Source: an uncultured Dehalococcoidia bacterium (GTDB lineage: Bacteria; Chloroflexota; Dehalococcoidia; Lucifugimonadales; CAJWER01). From it: a stretch of 64,000 nt of DNA. Where the stretch lies: the NCBI GenBank assembly GCA_958296115.1, contig OY282442.1:2400943-2464942 (forward strand), written 5' to 3'. The translations under genes and the position numbers were made by a program. The notes under the pieces are model-generated. The model was given only the letters and a program-made list of their open reading frames with translations, ran no database searches and was not told the origin of the DNA. Positions 8,241 to 16,954 of the stretch are shown in pieces (positions within the stretch are counted from its first letter, which is position 1; each line of letters begins with the position of its first letter).

Positions 8241-8686
8241 CTTGGCGGGTCTTGCGACCCGCGTCCTGTCTACTCCTGGTTTCTCCCGCTCTCGCGGGAG
8301 ATGAGTTTGCCTTGCAAGGCAGTGACTCCGGTACTTGCTTCGAGGATGCCGACGTCGATCGCCCGCCGACACTGGGGGTGCAGCCCCTCCTCTAACTTTC
8401 CCGGACGGCTGACGGGCCCTTGCGGGACCGCCTGCGTTTCGCGCTTGTTCCTTCCACCCGCCAAGGCGTCGGGCTGCGCTGGCTACGGTCCTCCCGGTCG
8501 TCCGAGAGTCCGCACCTGGAACGGGGGAGACGTATTTGGCACTACGTCCTCCTGGCGAGGCGCCGAACATAGAGGGACCTTCTCGTACCGCGGGGGCCCC
8601 GTCCCAACAACAGCCGCGGCATGAATACCCTGAAGATTTGGTAGAGGTGGGCTCTATGCTCGTTTGGAGTACGCCCCTTCGAGCCG
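8240..8686 (-). ncRNA. Candidate ~440-nt structured RNA, copy 1
   Basis: This is one of three related segments (others 26871-27312 plus, 49636-50077 minus). It would be transcribed leftward from the conserved promoter at 8693-8722. Visible helices include a 7-8 bp stem with arms 8587-8593 and 8614-8620 (with a G-U on the minus transcript), a GCCTTGCAAGGC palindrome (8309-8320), a stem with a GAGA loop (8282-8301) and a terminal stem GCGGGTC-GCAA-GACCCGC (8245-8262) with a GNRA tetraloop. Between copies, stems change in compensating fashion and single-base indels break any common reading frame. Class unknown; large RNA is an inference. Confidence 0.55.
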
Positions 8687-8692
8687 TCTACC

Positions 8693-8722
8693 AGACTAGC
8701 ACGGCTGTTCTCGGCGTGTCAA
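8693..8722 (-). promoter_or_regulatory. Conserved promoter of RNA candidate copy 1
   Basis: On the minus strand TTGACA (8717-8722) is followed by an 18-base spacer and TAGTCT (8693-8698). Two AAATTGCCCC-type direct repeats sit just upstream of the -35 (8730-8757). The same arrangement and spacing precede copies 2 and 3. Confidence 0.6.
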
Positions 8723-8765
8723 GGGGTGGATTGGGGCAATTTTGGGGCAATTTTCGGGGTAGGCC

Positions 8766-8853
8766 GGGGAGTTACTCTCGCCCTGGCCCTCTCCCGTCGA
8801 GGGAGAGGGAGGGATCACCCTCACCCTGGCGCTCTCCCGTCGAGGGAGAGGGG
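8766..8853. repeat. Two GC-rich hairpin repeats
   Basis: Two near-identical palindromes (CTCTCCCGTCGAGGGAGAG core) at about 8773-8810 and 8817-8853. The first continues the direct repeat shared with 7884-7929. A GCAGGCGTCCCGCC-type motif (reverse at 8880-8893) also recurs near 26732, 27510 and 27601. Confidence 0.75.
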
Positions 8854-8920
8854 ACAGGATGGGGAGGGGGAGGGGACAAGGCGGGACGCCTGCGCTCCGG
8901 TGGGAGAGGGGCGGGGCTGA

Positions 8921-11900
8921 CTATTCGATTTCGTCGGGGTATTGGTTGTAGCCTAGGCCGCGGACGTGGGGTTCGCGGTTGAGTAGGGCGCGTTGGCGGG
9001 CGAGGTCTTGGGCGTCCCAGCGCATGGCTTCGGCGACCGCTTCGTCCCACAGGGTTCGCACATCGCACTCGCCGTCGCGGAATTGCGGGACTTCCATGTC
9101 CTTGGCGCACTCCCAGCAGTCGGAGAGGACCGCGCGGATACGCTCGTCCTCGACGTTGGGGATTTTGATGTTCGCGGACCCCTCGGCGCTGTATATGGGG
9201 AACGCCACCTTTCGACCTGGGTTTCGCATGAGCTGCAGCCGTCCGGCAGTCGAGTTGACAAAGACGGCGACCGCCTTTGCCTCGCTCTCCGAGAATCCGG
9301 TAACGGGCATCCAGCCGTTGCCCACGTATTTCGCGCCGTCGGCAGCGGCGGTCAATCTCGCCGTGCTGTTGTCCTGACCTGCGGTTATCAGCAGGTGTCC
9401 GGCCTTCTGCAGCAGCTTGTCGGCTTCGGGGTACGTGCCGCCGTTGAGCCGTAGCGCCTCCTCGTCGCGCTTCTTGGGAATCCAATGCTCGTCCGGAGCG
9501 CTTCTTATGGTGAACTGCCCGTCCGCGCCCTTGGACTTCAGTATCGGGAAGCTGCCGGGAGCGCCGGGTTCCGCGCGCTCGAAAGAGCCGCGCAGAACCT
9601 GGCCTGTCGCGTGTACCGACAGGCCAGGCACATCCGCCAGGCGCGTCAGATCGGGATGGTTGGCGTATTGCCAGGCGGCATGCGCCAGCTCTGGGGAGCG
9701 CCAGATTGCGGGCGTCCAGTCGCCGGCCTCGACGCGCTCGGCGGGCCACTCGGATACCTCTCCCCAGCCGTCCGCGATCAGCCCTTCAGGGCAGTCGAGC
9801 AGGCAGCGGTGGAAGTCCGCCGCCTCGTCGTCGTCTGCCGGCATCCTGTCCAGGTTGATGAAGCGCGTCGGCGGCTTTGGGCCGTCATGCCGGCGCATCA
9901 CGACGACGCTCTCGTTGATGGCGGTGTTCTGGCTCATGTTGACATTGCCGGGCTGGTGGCAGGTCAAGACCGTGTGGACGTGGTAGCGCTGGGCGAGCGC
10001 GAGCCGTTCCCGCTGTCCGGACGTCGCGGTGAGCGCGGTTGTCGGCCTGAACGTCGTCAGGACTCCATCGGAGCGCGGCACGCAGTGGTCCGCGAGCCCA
10101 ACGAAGAGCGGTCCGACGGAGTTCTTGTCCACGAACCCCACCAGGTCCTTGTCCGCCTGAGTGAGCTTTCGCTCCATCTGGTCTGCGCGGTCGCGCAGCG
10201 CCTTCTGCGTCTCACCGGCGAACTTCTCGCCCATATTTACGCGGTTGGTGAAGGGCGGGTTCATGATGACGATGCGGGCGTTGCGGGCCGCTTCGACGGC
10301 GTCCTCGAGCTCCGCGCCGCCGGTCGTATCCCAGGTCGCCTGCGAATCTATGGCGTCGTCGCCGAGGTCCAGCTCTGTCGGTCTCGAGACGATGGATTTC
10401 TGCCCCAGCAGCTCGAGCGTTCCCGCCGACACCCTGCCCGGGTCGTACCTGCCGGGTCCGTAGGGCATGAGGTGAAGCCCCATCTGGCGGTAGCTCACGC
10501 GCCGGTTGCCGGCTGTCAGCTGGGACGCCGCGAGCTGGAGGGAGACGGGGTTGATGTCCAAGCCCTTGATGACCTCCTCGACGGCTATCTGCTGGAGGTC
10601 GGCGATTCGCTCATCGCTGGCGCCCCGATCCCTGGCGCGGCGCTTCATGTCGGAGAGCATGGCGGCCAGCAGGGTTCCGCTGCCGCATGCCAGGTCGACG
10701 GTCTTATGGCTGCGCCACACGCTTTCGTCGGACCAGTCCAGGTCTCCGCAGGCGTCCAGCGTAAGGCGTGCGGCGAGGGAGGCGGCGGGGGGCCTGGTGA
10801 AGAAGGCGCCGTCGCTGGCCTGGTTGCCCATGACGCGGTTGAAGAGCGGGCCAGCGTGGTCCGCGCCCATGTCGGCGTAGGTCTCGGCCAGGCGCTCGGC
10901 CTCGGCCGCGAGGTGATGCAGGGCGCGTTCCAGTCCTGCGAGCTTGCCGGTCTCCTGGATAGCGTATATCGCTTCCACGGCCGGTTCCAGCACAGGAAGG
11001 AAATCACGCTTCATGATGTCGTTCCACTGACGAAGGATTGTTTGGGGTACGGCAACGTCATTCTTGATGAGCGAGAGGTTGCTGACGCCTTGCAGCCAAG
11101 CGCCGTTGCTGATGCGCTGGTGCAGCATGGCGGCGTTCATCATCAGGAGCGCGGCGATTGTGCAGCCGTCGGCCTGCTTCTTGCCAGACTTCTTGAGTCT
11201 GTCCAGCCCGAAGTGGCGGTTCAGCGCGGGCAGCAGCTCATCGGACCGAAGGTGGTGGGCGGCCTCCTTGACGCTGGATTCCAGGATATTGAGGTCGCGG
11301 ATGACGCGGTTGTCGGTCAGTCCGGACTTCGTGAGCAGGTTCATCTTGATAGCCCTGCCGTTATCTTCCAGCCCGCTCAGTTTCAGGAACATCTGGCCCG
11401 CCTCTGCGCGCTCTTTGGGGGTCTTGCGGGGCTTCCGATGGATGTTCGGCTGTACGGGAACCCCGCCCTCGCCGTTGTTGATAATCTTGCGGGCCTTGGC
11501 CTTGGTCTTCTCGATGTTGACGACGCCGCGGGCCGCGCCGGGTTTCGGCTTTTCGCGGGATACGGAGGCCGTGCGGATTTCGAGGCTGCCATCGGCGTTC
11601 TTCTTGCCGGTGATTATCTGCGTCGGTTCGTCGGTCTTGTAGGTCGGCGGCGCTTCGGCTATCAGATTTACCCCGGCTTCGGCGCGGCTCTTGCCTTTCA
11701 GCATCTGCTCGACGGCCTGCTGCGCCGCGCCGGGCGGGCCTTCGATCTCGCCGTACTGTATGCGCTTTCCCTCGGCGGCTACCGCCACGATTGCGCGCTC
11801 CAGGGGCGGCGGCTCCGGGATGTAGAGATGCAGGAGATCTTCGAGGTTATCCTCGATGCGCTGGTCGTGGGCGCGGAGAGCGAGGAGAATCTGGCCCAGC

Positions 11901-13909
11901 TCCCGCCATCCTTCTTCTGGGCCGCTGTCGCTCAGCCACTTTTCGGGGTCCGCGGTCGGCTCTATCACGATGGGGCAGACGATGTATCCAAGCTTCTTGC
12001 CGGGCGCGGTGCGCATGGCTCGTCCGACGGCTTGGACGACGTCTATGGGGCTTTTTCTCTCTTCGAGGAAGGCCACGGCGCTCAGCGACGGGGAGTCCGT
12101 GCCTTCGCCGAAGATGCCGACGTTGACGATGCCGTGGGGGTTCGCTGGGTTCGCTCTGGCAAGCCGGAGCTTGGCGTTCTCGCGCGCGGCGGCATTGCTG
12201 GAGGCGTCGAGGTGTTCGAGGCTGTAATTGGACGCCGGCCGCCCGTCCGCGTTCTCGTCGAGCCACCTGTCGACCCACTGCTTCACCTTGTCGGACTGGA
12301 GGTCAGCCGCCATGTTCTTCGACTTGTCCACCGTGTTCATGAAGGCGATGCAGGACTCGATGTCGACGTCTTCGCCCTGGGTCGCGCCGCCCATTGTGAG
12401 GGCAAAGGCGAGGCCGCGCATGTAGTCATGGGTCGTCAGCTTGCGGCGGCCGGCGCTTTTCGTGTTCTTTGCCAGGCTGTTCGCTTCATTGAGAGCATCC
12501 TGGTCGTTGACGCACATGGCGATGATGCGGTAGTCGGAGAGCCATTGGTTGCGGACGGCCTCGACGTAGCTTTTGCGGAACAGCTCCACGCCGAACGTGG
12601 TCTCGTCGTCCATCGAGCGGACTATCCAGTTGGGGTTTCCGGCGGCCGGCTTGGCGTCGTAGATGCGGGGCGTGGCAGTTTGATAGACGCGGTAGGTCGC
12701 GGGGAACCTGTCGCTGTCGTGGCAGACGGTGAAGTCGCGGATGCGCTTCTCTTCGGCGTTCGCCTCGGCTGAGGTGGAGTTCTTGCGCTTCAGGCCGGCG
12801 GTTCTGTGCGCTTCGTCGGCAATCAGGACGCGCGCCCTGACGCCGGCTTTCAGCAAGGCTTCGGATACCCTGCCGCCGCTCTGATAGGTGCCTATGAGAA
12901 CCTTGACGGCGTCATCGAGGGAGCTCTGCCGCATCCAGTTGGCTATCTCGTCGGCGTCGGTCGTAACCCTGCCTTTCAACTCGGAGGCGCTGACGTTGCT
13001 GTTGTCGACCGTCGGGTCCTTGGCGGTGTTGCGGATTCCTTCTTTCTTGGGGTCGTATCCCGCGGTCGCATCCGAGCAGACCGCCAGCGCGTCGATCGGC
13101 ACGGAGGCGTTTTGGAGGTATTCGCGCCGTATCTGGGCTACGAGGGCGATGGAGGGGCAGAGCGCGATGGAGACTTCGCCCGGGGGCGTCAGCTCTTCGA
13201 TTATCCGCAGGGATATGCGCGTCTTGCCGGTGGCGCAGGGCAGGATGATTCTGCCGCGGGCTTCGCCGAGGGGCAGGCCGCCGCTCTCCGAACGTTCCTG
13301 TTCTTGGAGGATGCGGACGCTGTTGGCGACGGCCTCGTTCTGCATACAGGATTTCGTCTGAATCGCGTCGGGCTTGTCGGGGTTCGCGCAATGCTCGCAC
13401 TGTTCTCCTGGTGAGTGAATCGCCCGCTGCTGCGCCAGGTCATTGGCGATATTGACCAGCTTGAGGGGCTTCTCCTCGTTCATCGAGGTAGACTGCTCGG
13501 CGCCGCGCGCCAGCTGGATGGCGCCATTGGTTACAATCCAGCGCTCGGCCCAGAAAGCGCCTGAGGACGCTTCTAGGAACTTAGCGGTCTCGCCGTGTCC
13601 GATAGGCGAGCCTCGGCCTTCGTCATCGAGCTGGCGCGACTTGCACTGGATAGCCACGTGCTTTCCATCGCCGCGGCGAACCGCGACTACGTCAATTCCC
13701 ACGTCCTGCCTCGTGGTTTTCGGGAAGCGCGCTTCCCGGTCGGGCCACTCGTTCCAATGCCAGCACTCTCGAACGTCCCATTCCCTGACGTGGGGGGCGG
13801 CCTTGACGGTAACGGCTTCGAGCCACTTGCCGTCGGTCTGTTGCGGACTCATCTCGGCTGTATCCTCGATTGCCGCTTCGATGGTTGCGTGTCCATTGCC
13901 GTTCTGCAT
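8921..13909 (-). CDS. Single-polypeptide (type ISP-like) restriction-modification enzyme
   Basis: A 1662-aa protein with the domain order of LlaGI/LlaBIII-type enzymes. Residues 55-95 hold a PD-(D/E)xK nuclease core (Asp73 in GIDVV, Gln88-Cys89-Lys90). A superfamily 2 helicase follows, with Walker A ATGKT 226-230, DEAH 365-368 and QAVGRAMR 627-634. Then come a helical coupler (about 830-1030), an N6-adenine methyltransferase (motif I DLACGSG 1072-1078, N-P-P-F 1217-1220) and a C-terminal target-recognition region. Such enzymes methylate one strand of an asymmetric site and translocate before cutting. A GAGGA lies upstream of ATG 13909. It follows fdhA by 38 bases on the same strand but is functionally unrelated. 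Confidence 0.88.
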   Translation of the reverse strand: MQNGNGHATIEAAIEDTAEMSPQQTDGKWLEAVTVKAAPHVREWDVRECWHWNEWPDREARFPKTTRQDVGIDVVAVRRGDGKHVAIQCKSRQLDDEGRGSPIGHGETAKFLEASSGAFWAERWIVTNGAIQLARGAEQSTSMNEEKPLKLVNIANDLAQQRAIHSPGEQCEHCANPDKPDAIQTKSCMQNEAVANSVRILQEQERSESGGLPLGEARGRIILPCATGKTRISLRIIEELTPPGEVSIALCPSIALVAQIRREYLQNASVPIDALAVCSDATAGYDPKKEGIRNTAKDPTVDNSNVSASELKGRVTTDADEIANWMRQSSLDDAVKVLIGTYQSGGRVSEALLKAGVRARVLIADEAHRTAGLKRKNSTSAEANAEEKRIRDFTVCHDSDRFPATYRVYQTATPRIYDAKPAAGNPNWIVRSMDDETTFGVELFRKSYVEAVRNQWLSDYRIIAMCVNDQDALNEANSLAKNTKSAGRRKLTTHDYMRGLAFALTMGGATQGEDVDIESCIAFMNTVDKSKNMAADLQSDKVKQWVDRWLDENADGRPASNYSLEHLDASSNAAARENAKLRLARANPANPHGIVNVGIFGEGTDSPSLSAVAFLEERKSPIDVVQAVGRAMRTAPGKKLGYIVCPIVIEPTADPEKWLSDSGPEEGWRELGQILLALRAHDQRIEDNLEDLLHLYIPEPPPLERAIVAVAAEGKRIQYGEIEGPPGAAQQAVEQMLKGKSRAEAGVNLIAEAPPTYKTDEPTQIITGKKNADGSLEIRTASVSREKPKPGAARGVVNIEKTKAKARKIINNGEGGVPVQPNIHRKPRKTPKERAEAGQMFLKLSGLEDNGRAIKMNLLTKSGLTDNRVIRDLNILESSVKEAAHHLRSDELLPALNRHFGLDRLKKSGKKQADGCTIAALLMMNAAMLHQRISNGAWLQGVSNLSLIKNDVAVPQTILRQWNDIMKRDFLPVLEPAVEAIYAIQETGKLAGLERALHHLAAEAERLAETYADMGADHAGPLFNRVMGNQASDGAFFTRPPAASLAARLTLDACGDLDWSDESVWRSHKTVDLACGSGTLLAAMLSDMKRRARDRGASDERIADLQQIAVEEVIKGLDINPVSLQLAASQLTAGNRRVSYRQMGLHLMPYGPGRYDPGRVSAGTLELLGQKSIVSRPTELDLGDDAIDSQATWDTTGGAELEDAVEAARNARIVIMNPPFTNRVNMGEKFAGETQKALRDRADQMERKLTQADKDLVGFVDKNSVGPLFVGLADHCVPRSDGVLTTFRPTTALTATSGQRERLALAQRYHVHTVLTCHQPGNVNMSQNTAINESVVVMRRHDGPKPPTRFINLDRMPADDDEAADFHRCLLDCPEGLIADGWGEVSEWPAERVEAGDWTPAIWRSPELAHAAWQYANHPDLTRLADVPGLSVHATGQVLRGSFERAEPGAPGSFPILKSKGADGQFTIRSAPDEHWIPKKRDEEALRLNGGTYPEADKLLQKAGHLLITAGQDNSTARLTAAADGAKYVGNGWMPVTGFSESEAKAVAVFVNSTAGRLQLMRNPGRKVAFPIYSAEGSANIKIPNVEDERIRAVLSDCWECAKDMEVPQFRDGECDVRTLWDEAVAEAMRWDAQDLARQRALLNREPHVRGLGYNQYPDEIE

Positions 13910-13947
13910 ATTGGCGTATTCCTCGATGGTTCAGCCTGGTCAGGCTG

Positions 13948-16668
13948 TCATGCTGGGTTTGGGGCGCCGTTGGCGGCGAGCTTTTCGAGGCGGACGGCGC
14001 AGACTTTGTATTCGGGGATCTTGGAGTTGGGGTCGAAGGCGGAGTTGGTGAGGAAGTTGGCGGCGTGGTCGCGGAGCTTGACGAAGGGCACGAAGACTTC
14101 GCCGGGGCGCATCTTGTCGGAGAATGCGGCTCGGCCTTCGAGGTCGCCGCGTCGGGAGCGGAGTCTTATCCATTCGCCGTCGGCGACGCCGAACTTCGCG
14201 CCGTCGTCCGCGCTGAGGGCTATTTCGAGCTCTGGGGCTCTTGCGAGGAGTCCGTCGGCTCGGCGGGTGATGGTTCCGCCGTGCCAGTGGTAGAGGATGC
14301 GGCCGGTGTTGAGGATTAGGGGGAAGCGCTTGCTGGGCATCTCTTCGGCGGCGGGTCCCTGGTCGAATGCGACGAACTTGGCCCTGGGGCCTCGCGGGAA
14401 GTCTTGGCCGTAGAGGAAGCGGGTTCCGGGATGGTCGGGGTCGGGGCAGGGCCACTGTATGCCGCCGTCTTCCAGGCGCTCGTAGGATATGCCCGACAGG
14501 CTGGGGGTGAGCCTTGCCATCTCGTCCCAGGCTTCCGACGGGTGGCTGAACGAGAACTCGGACTCGACGCCGAGCTTTAGCTTTCGGCTCATGCGGCGGG
14601 CGAGGTCGCATATGATGTCCCAGTCGGGCCGGCTCTGGCCGACGGGTTCTACGACTTTGCGGACGCGCTGGACGCGGCGCTCGCTGTTGGTGAAGGTGCC
14701 GTCCTTTTCGGCGAAGGTGGTTGCGGGGAGCACGACGTCGGCTATCTGGGCGGTCTCGTGCATGAAGATGTCCTGGACGACGAGGAAGTCGAGGCTGCGG
14801 AAGGCTTTTTCGGCGTGGTGGAGGTCGGGTTCGCTGAGCAGGGGGTTTTCGCCGGTTACGTACATGGCCTTGATTCTGCCCTCGATGGCGGCTTCGACCA
14901 TGTCGGTAACGACCATGCCATCCTTGGGGGGCAGGTCGCATCCCCAGGCGTCCTGGAACTTGGGCAGGGCAGCGCTGACGGGCTGGTAGCCTGGGAAGGC
15001 GTTGGGGAGGCATCCGGCGTCGCCGCAACCCTGGACGTTGTTCTGTCCGCGCAGGGGGGATACGCCGTTGCCTGGCTTGCCGAGCTGGCCGGCGGCGAGG
15101 GCGAGGTTGAGGAGTCCGTGGGCGTTGGCGGTGCCGTTGGTGTGCTGCGTGATGCCCATGCCCCAGATGAGGCAGGAGCCGCTGAATGGCGGGTTGGCGT
15201 AGATTCGGGCGGCCTTGGCTATGTCGTCGGCTGGGACGCCGGTGATTCCCGACGTGTATTCGAGGTCGTATTTTTCGATGACGCCGCGCCACTGCTCGAA
15301 GCCTTCGGTCCTGTCGCGCACGAAGGCTTCGTCGAGGATGCCTTCGTCGAGCATCACCTTCGCCATGCCGTTCAGGAGCGCGACGTCTGTGCCGGGTCTC
15401 GGCCGGAGCCATAGCTCGGCGAAGTCGCACATTTCGATTCGGCGGGGGTTGATGACGATGAGCTTTGCGCCGCGCTCGATGACGGCGCGTCTCATGCGGG
15501 CGGCGGCGACTGGGTGGTTGGAGTTGGCGTCGGAGCCGATGATGACCAGGCAGCCGGCGTCCTCGTAGTCTTGGTAGGAGTTGCTGGTGGCGCCGCTGCC
15601 CAGGGAGGTGAGCATGGCTTGGACTGAGGGGGAGTGGCATAGCCGGGTGCAGTGGTCTATGTGGTTCGACTGCATGACGACGCGGGCGAACTTCTGCTGG
15701 GCGTAGCCGTCTTCGTTGGTGGCCTTGGCGGAGCAGAGGGTGGCGAAGGCGCCGCCGCGGTAGTGGGCGAGCCGTTCGGCGACGTAGTCGAGCGCCTCGT
15801 CCCAGGACGCGGGGGCGAGCTCGCCGTTCCTGCGGATTAGGGGAGTGGCGATGCGGTCTTCGTGGTGGACGAAGGTGTAGCCGAATCGTCCCTTGACGCA
15901 GAGCATCCCGAGGCTGGACTGGTTGTCGGGGTCGTCGAGCATCTCGATGATGCGGTCGGTCTCGTCCACGCCGGCCTTGATGCCGCAGCCGACGCCGCAG
16001 TACGGGCAGGTCGTGGTGACCGTCTTGGCGGCTGGCGGGGGCGGCGCCTTGACCTGGATGGCGCCGGTGGGGCATACGGAGAGGCATTGGCCGCAGGTGG
16101 TGCATACGGATTCGAGGAGGGGGCGGTCCATGAAGGTGCCGATGCGGCCGTCTCGGCCGGCGCCGAGGAAGTCTATGGCGCCGATGAACTGGTGGCCTTG
16201 CTGGCAGGCCTGGGCGCACCGGCCGCAGAGGATGCAGCTATCCATTGCGATGTCGAACACGGGGTTGCTCTGGTCGACCGCTTCGCGCTCCCGGCTCTCC
16301 CATCGCGGGGCGCCGAGGCCGTGGGCTTTGGCGGCGGCGGACAGCTCGCGGTAGTCGTCCTGGGGCGTCTCGCGGCTCGCTCCGACCATGGCGGCGGTGA
16401 GCTCGAGCACTCCGGCGCGGATGGAGCGGGCCTTGGGGGTGTCGGTCCGCACGTTCATGCCGTCGGAGGCGGGCACGGAGCATGAGGCGGGGAGGCCGCG
16501 CATTCCATCTATCTCGACGAGACAGGTTCGGCACGCGCCGATGGGCTTCATGTCGGGGTCTTTGCAGAGCTGCGAGATGTAGGTTCCCGACTGGTTGATG
16601 GCGTCGAGGACGGAGGCGCCCTCGCGGACCTCGATTTCGCGGTCGTCTATCTTCATGGTGATGGTCAT
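13948..16668 (-). CDS. fdhA: Formate dehydrogenase catalytic (alpha) subunit
   Basis: A 906-aa molybdenum (or tungsten) oxidoreductase. The N-terminal [2Fe-2S] ferredoxin domain has Cys35, 46, 49 and 63. Two [4Fe-4S] sets lie at about 145-160 (CxxCxxC) and 189-199, and a further cluster motif CPYCGVGC at 221-228. The metal ligand is Cys344 in R-L-C-H-S-P-S-V, so this is the cysteine, not selenocysteine, form. LRGQNNVQGCGDAG is a formate-dehydrogenase signature. With the NuoE/NuoF-like subunits upstream it would form a soluble NAD-dependent FdhABG-type complex oxidising formate to CO2 or the reverse. ATG 16668 is preceded by AGGAGA; the open extension to 16818 overlaps the antitoxin-like gene. 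Confidence 0.92.
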   Translation of the reverse strand: MTITMKIDDREIEVREGASVLDAINQSGTYISQLCKDPDMKPIGACRTCLVEIDGMRGLPASCSVPASDGMNVRTDTPKARSIRAGVLELTAAMVGASRETPQDDYRELSAAAKAHGLGAPRWESREREAVDQSNPVFDIAMDSCILCGRCAQACQQGHQFIGAIDFLGAGRDGRIGTFMDRPLLESVCTTCGQCLSVCPTGAIQVKAPPPPAAKTVTTTCPYCGVGCGIKAGVDETDRIIEMLDDPDNQSSLGMLCVKGRFGYTFVHHEDRIATPLIRRNGELAPASWDEALDYVAERLAHYRGGAFATLCSAKATNEDGYAQQKFARVVMQSNHIDHCTRLCHSPSVQAMLTSLGSGATSNSYQDYEDAGCLVIIGSDANSNHPVAAARMRRAVIERGAKLIVINPRRIEMCDFAELWLRPRPGTDVALLNGMAKVMLDEGILDEAFVRDRTEGFEQWRGVIEKYDLEYTSGITGVPADDIAKAARIYANPPFSGSCLIWGMGITQHTNGTANAHGLLNLALAAGQLGKPGNGVSPLRGQNNVQGCGDAGCLPNAFPGYQPVSAALPKFQDAWGCDLPPKDGMVVTDMVEAAIEGRIKAMYVTGENPLLSEPDLHHAEKAFRSLDFLVVQDIFMHETAQIADVVLPATTFAEKDGTFTNSERRVQRVRKVVEPVGQSRPDWDIICDLARRMSRKLKLGVESEFSFSHPSEAWDEMARLTPSLSGISYERLEDGGIQWPCPDPDHPGTRFLYGQDFPRGPRAKFVAFDQGPAAEEMPSKRFPLILNTGRILYHWHGGTITRRADGLLARAPELEIALSADDGAKFGVADGEWIRLRSRRGDLEGRAAFSDKMRPGEVFVPFVKLRDHAANFLTNSAFDPNSKIPEYKVCAVRLEKLAANGAPNPA

Positions 16669-16699
16669 GGTGTGTCTCCTGGCGCTCGAGACCGCTGTT

Positions 16700-16930
16700 T
16701 CATGCCTTCCCGCTCTTGACCCTGGCGACCAGGTTCTCCCACAGGATCCCTGCGTCGGGTCCCTCGCGCTCCATCTGATCGAGTCTGCGGTCCAACTCTT
16801 CGCGCCGCTCGTCGGCAAGGGGAATGTCTATGCACTCTGGGGCGGCATCGAGCGTGTCCCAGACGCGCTCTATCAACGACAGGCGCTCCTCAACGGTCAT
16901 CGCCTCGATAGCCTGGTCAGTCAAAGTCAT
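16700..16930 (-). CDS. Addiction-module-component-like antitoxin (TIGR02574-like), solitary
   Basis: A 76-aa acidic helical protein. The pattern TVEERLSLIERVWDTL...IPLADERREELDRRLDQME is typical of the putative addiction module component family that normally pairs with a RelE/ParE toxin. No toxin ORF is adjacent: the gene sits alone between the NuoF-like and FdhA subunits of formate dehydrogenase, on the same strand. It may be an inserted remnant or a regulator. Confidence 0.75.
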   Translation of the reverse strand: MTLTDQAIEAMTVEERLSLIERVWDTLDAAPECIDIPLADERREELDRRLDQMEREGPDAGILWENLVARVKSGKA

Positions 16931-16954
16931 GGTCTTGTATTCACCAGTCGCCGT

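Noticed and set aside
8100-8570. ORFs in the RNA repeat (also 26919-27221 and 49647-50090) as a protein family
   Set aside because: Indels between copies shift the frame, substitutions show no third-position bias, and the translations are low-complexity. RNA structure explains the conservation better.
8240-8686. RNA candidate as RNase P RNA, tmRNA or a group II intron
   Set aside because: No GAGGAAAGTC-type RNase P core, no tRNA-like end with CCA, no domain V-like hairpin or reverse transcriptase, and three copies are present.
9485-12772. A 1095-codon open frame on plus
   Set aside because: It is antisense to the type ISP gene, whose frame carries all recognisable motifs. The plus frame has no domain and is a shadow of GC-rich codon use.
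13940-16219. A 759-codon minus frame over fdhA
   Set aside because: It is an arginine/proline-rich alternate frame; the fdhA frame has all Cys ligands.
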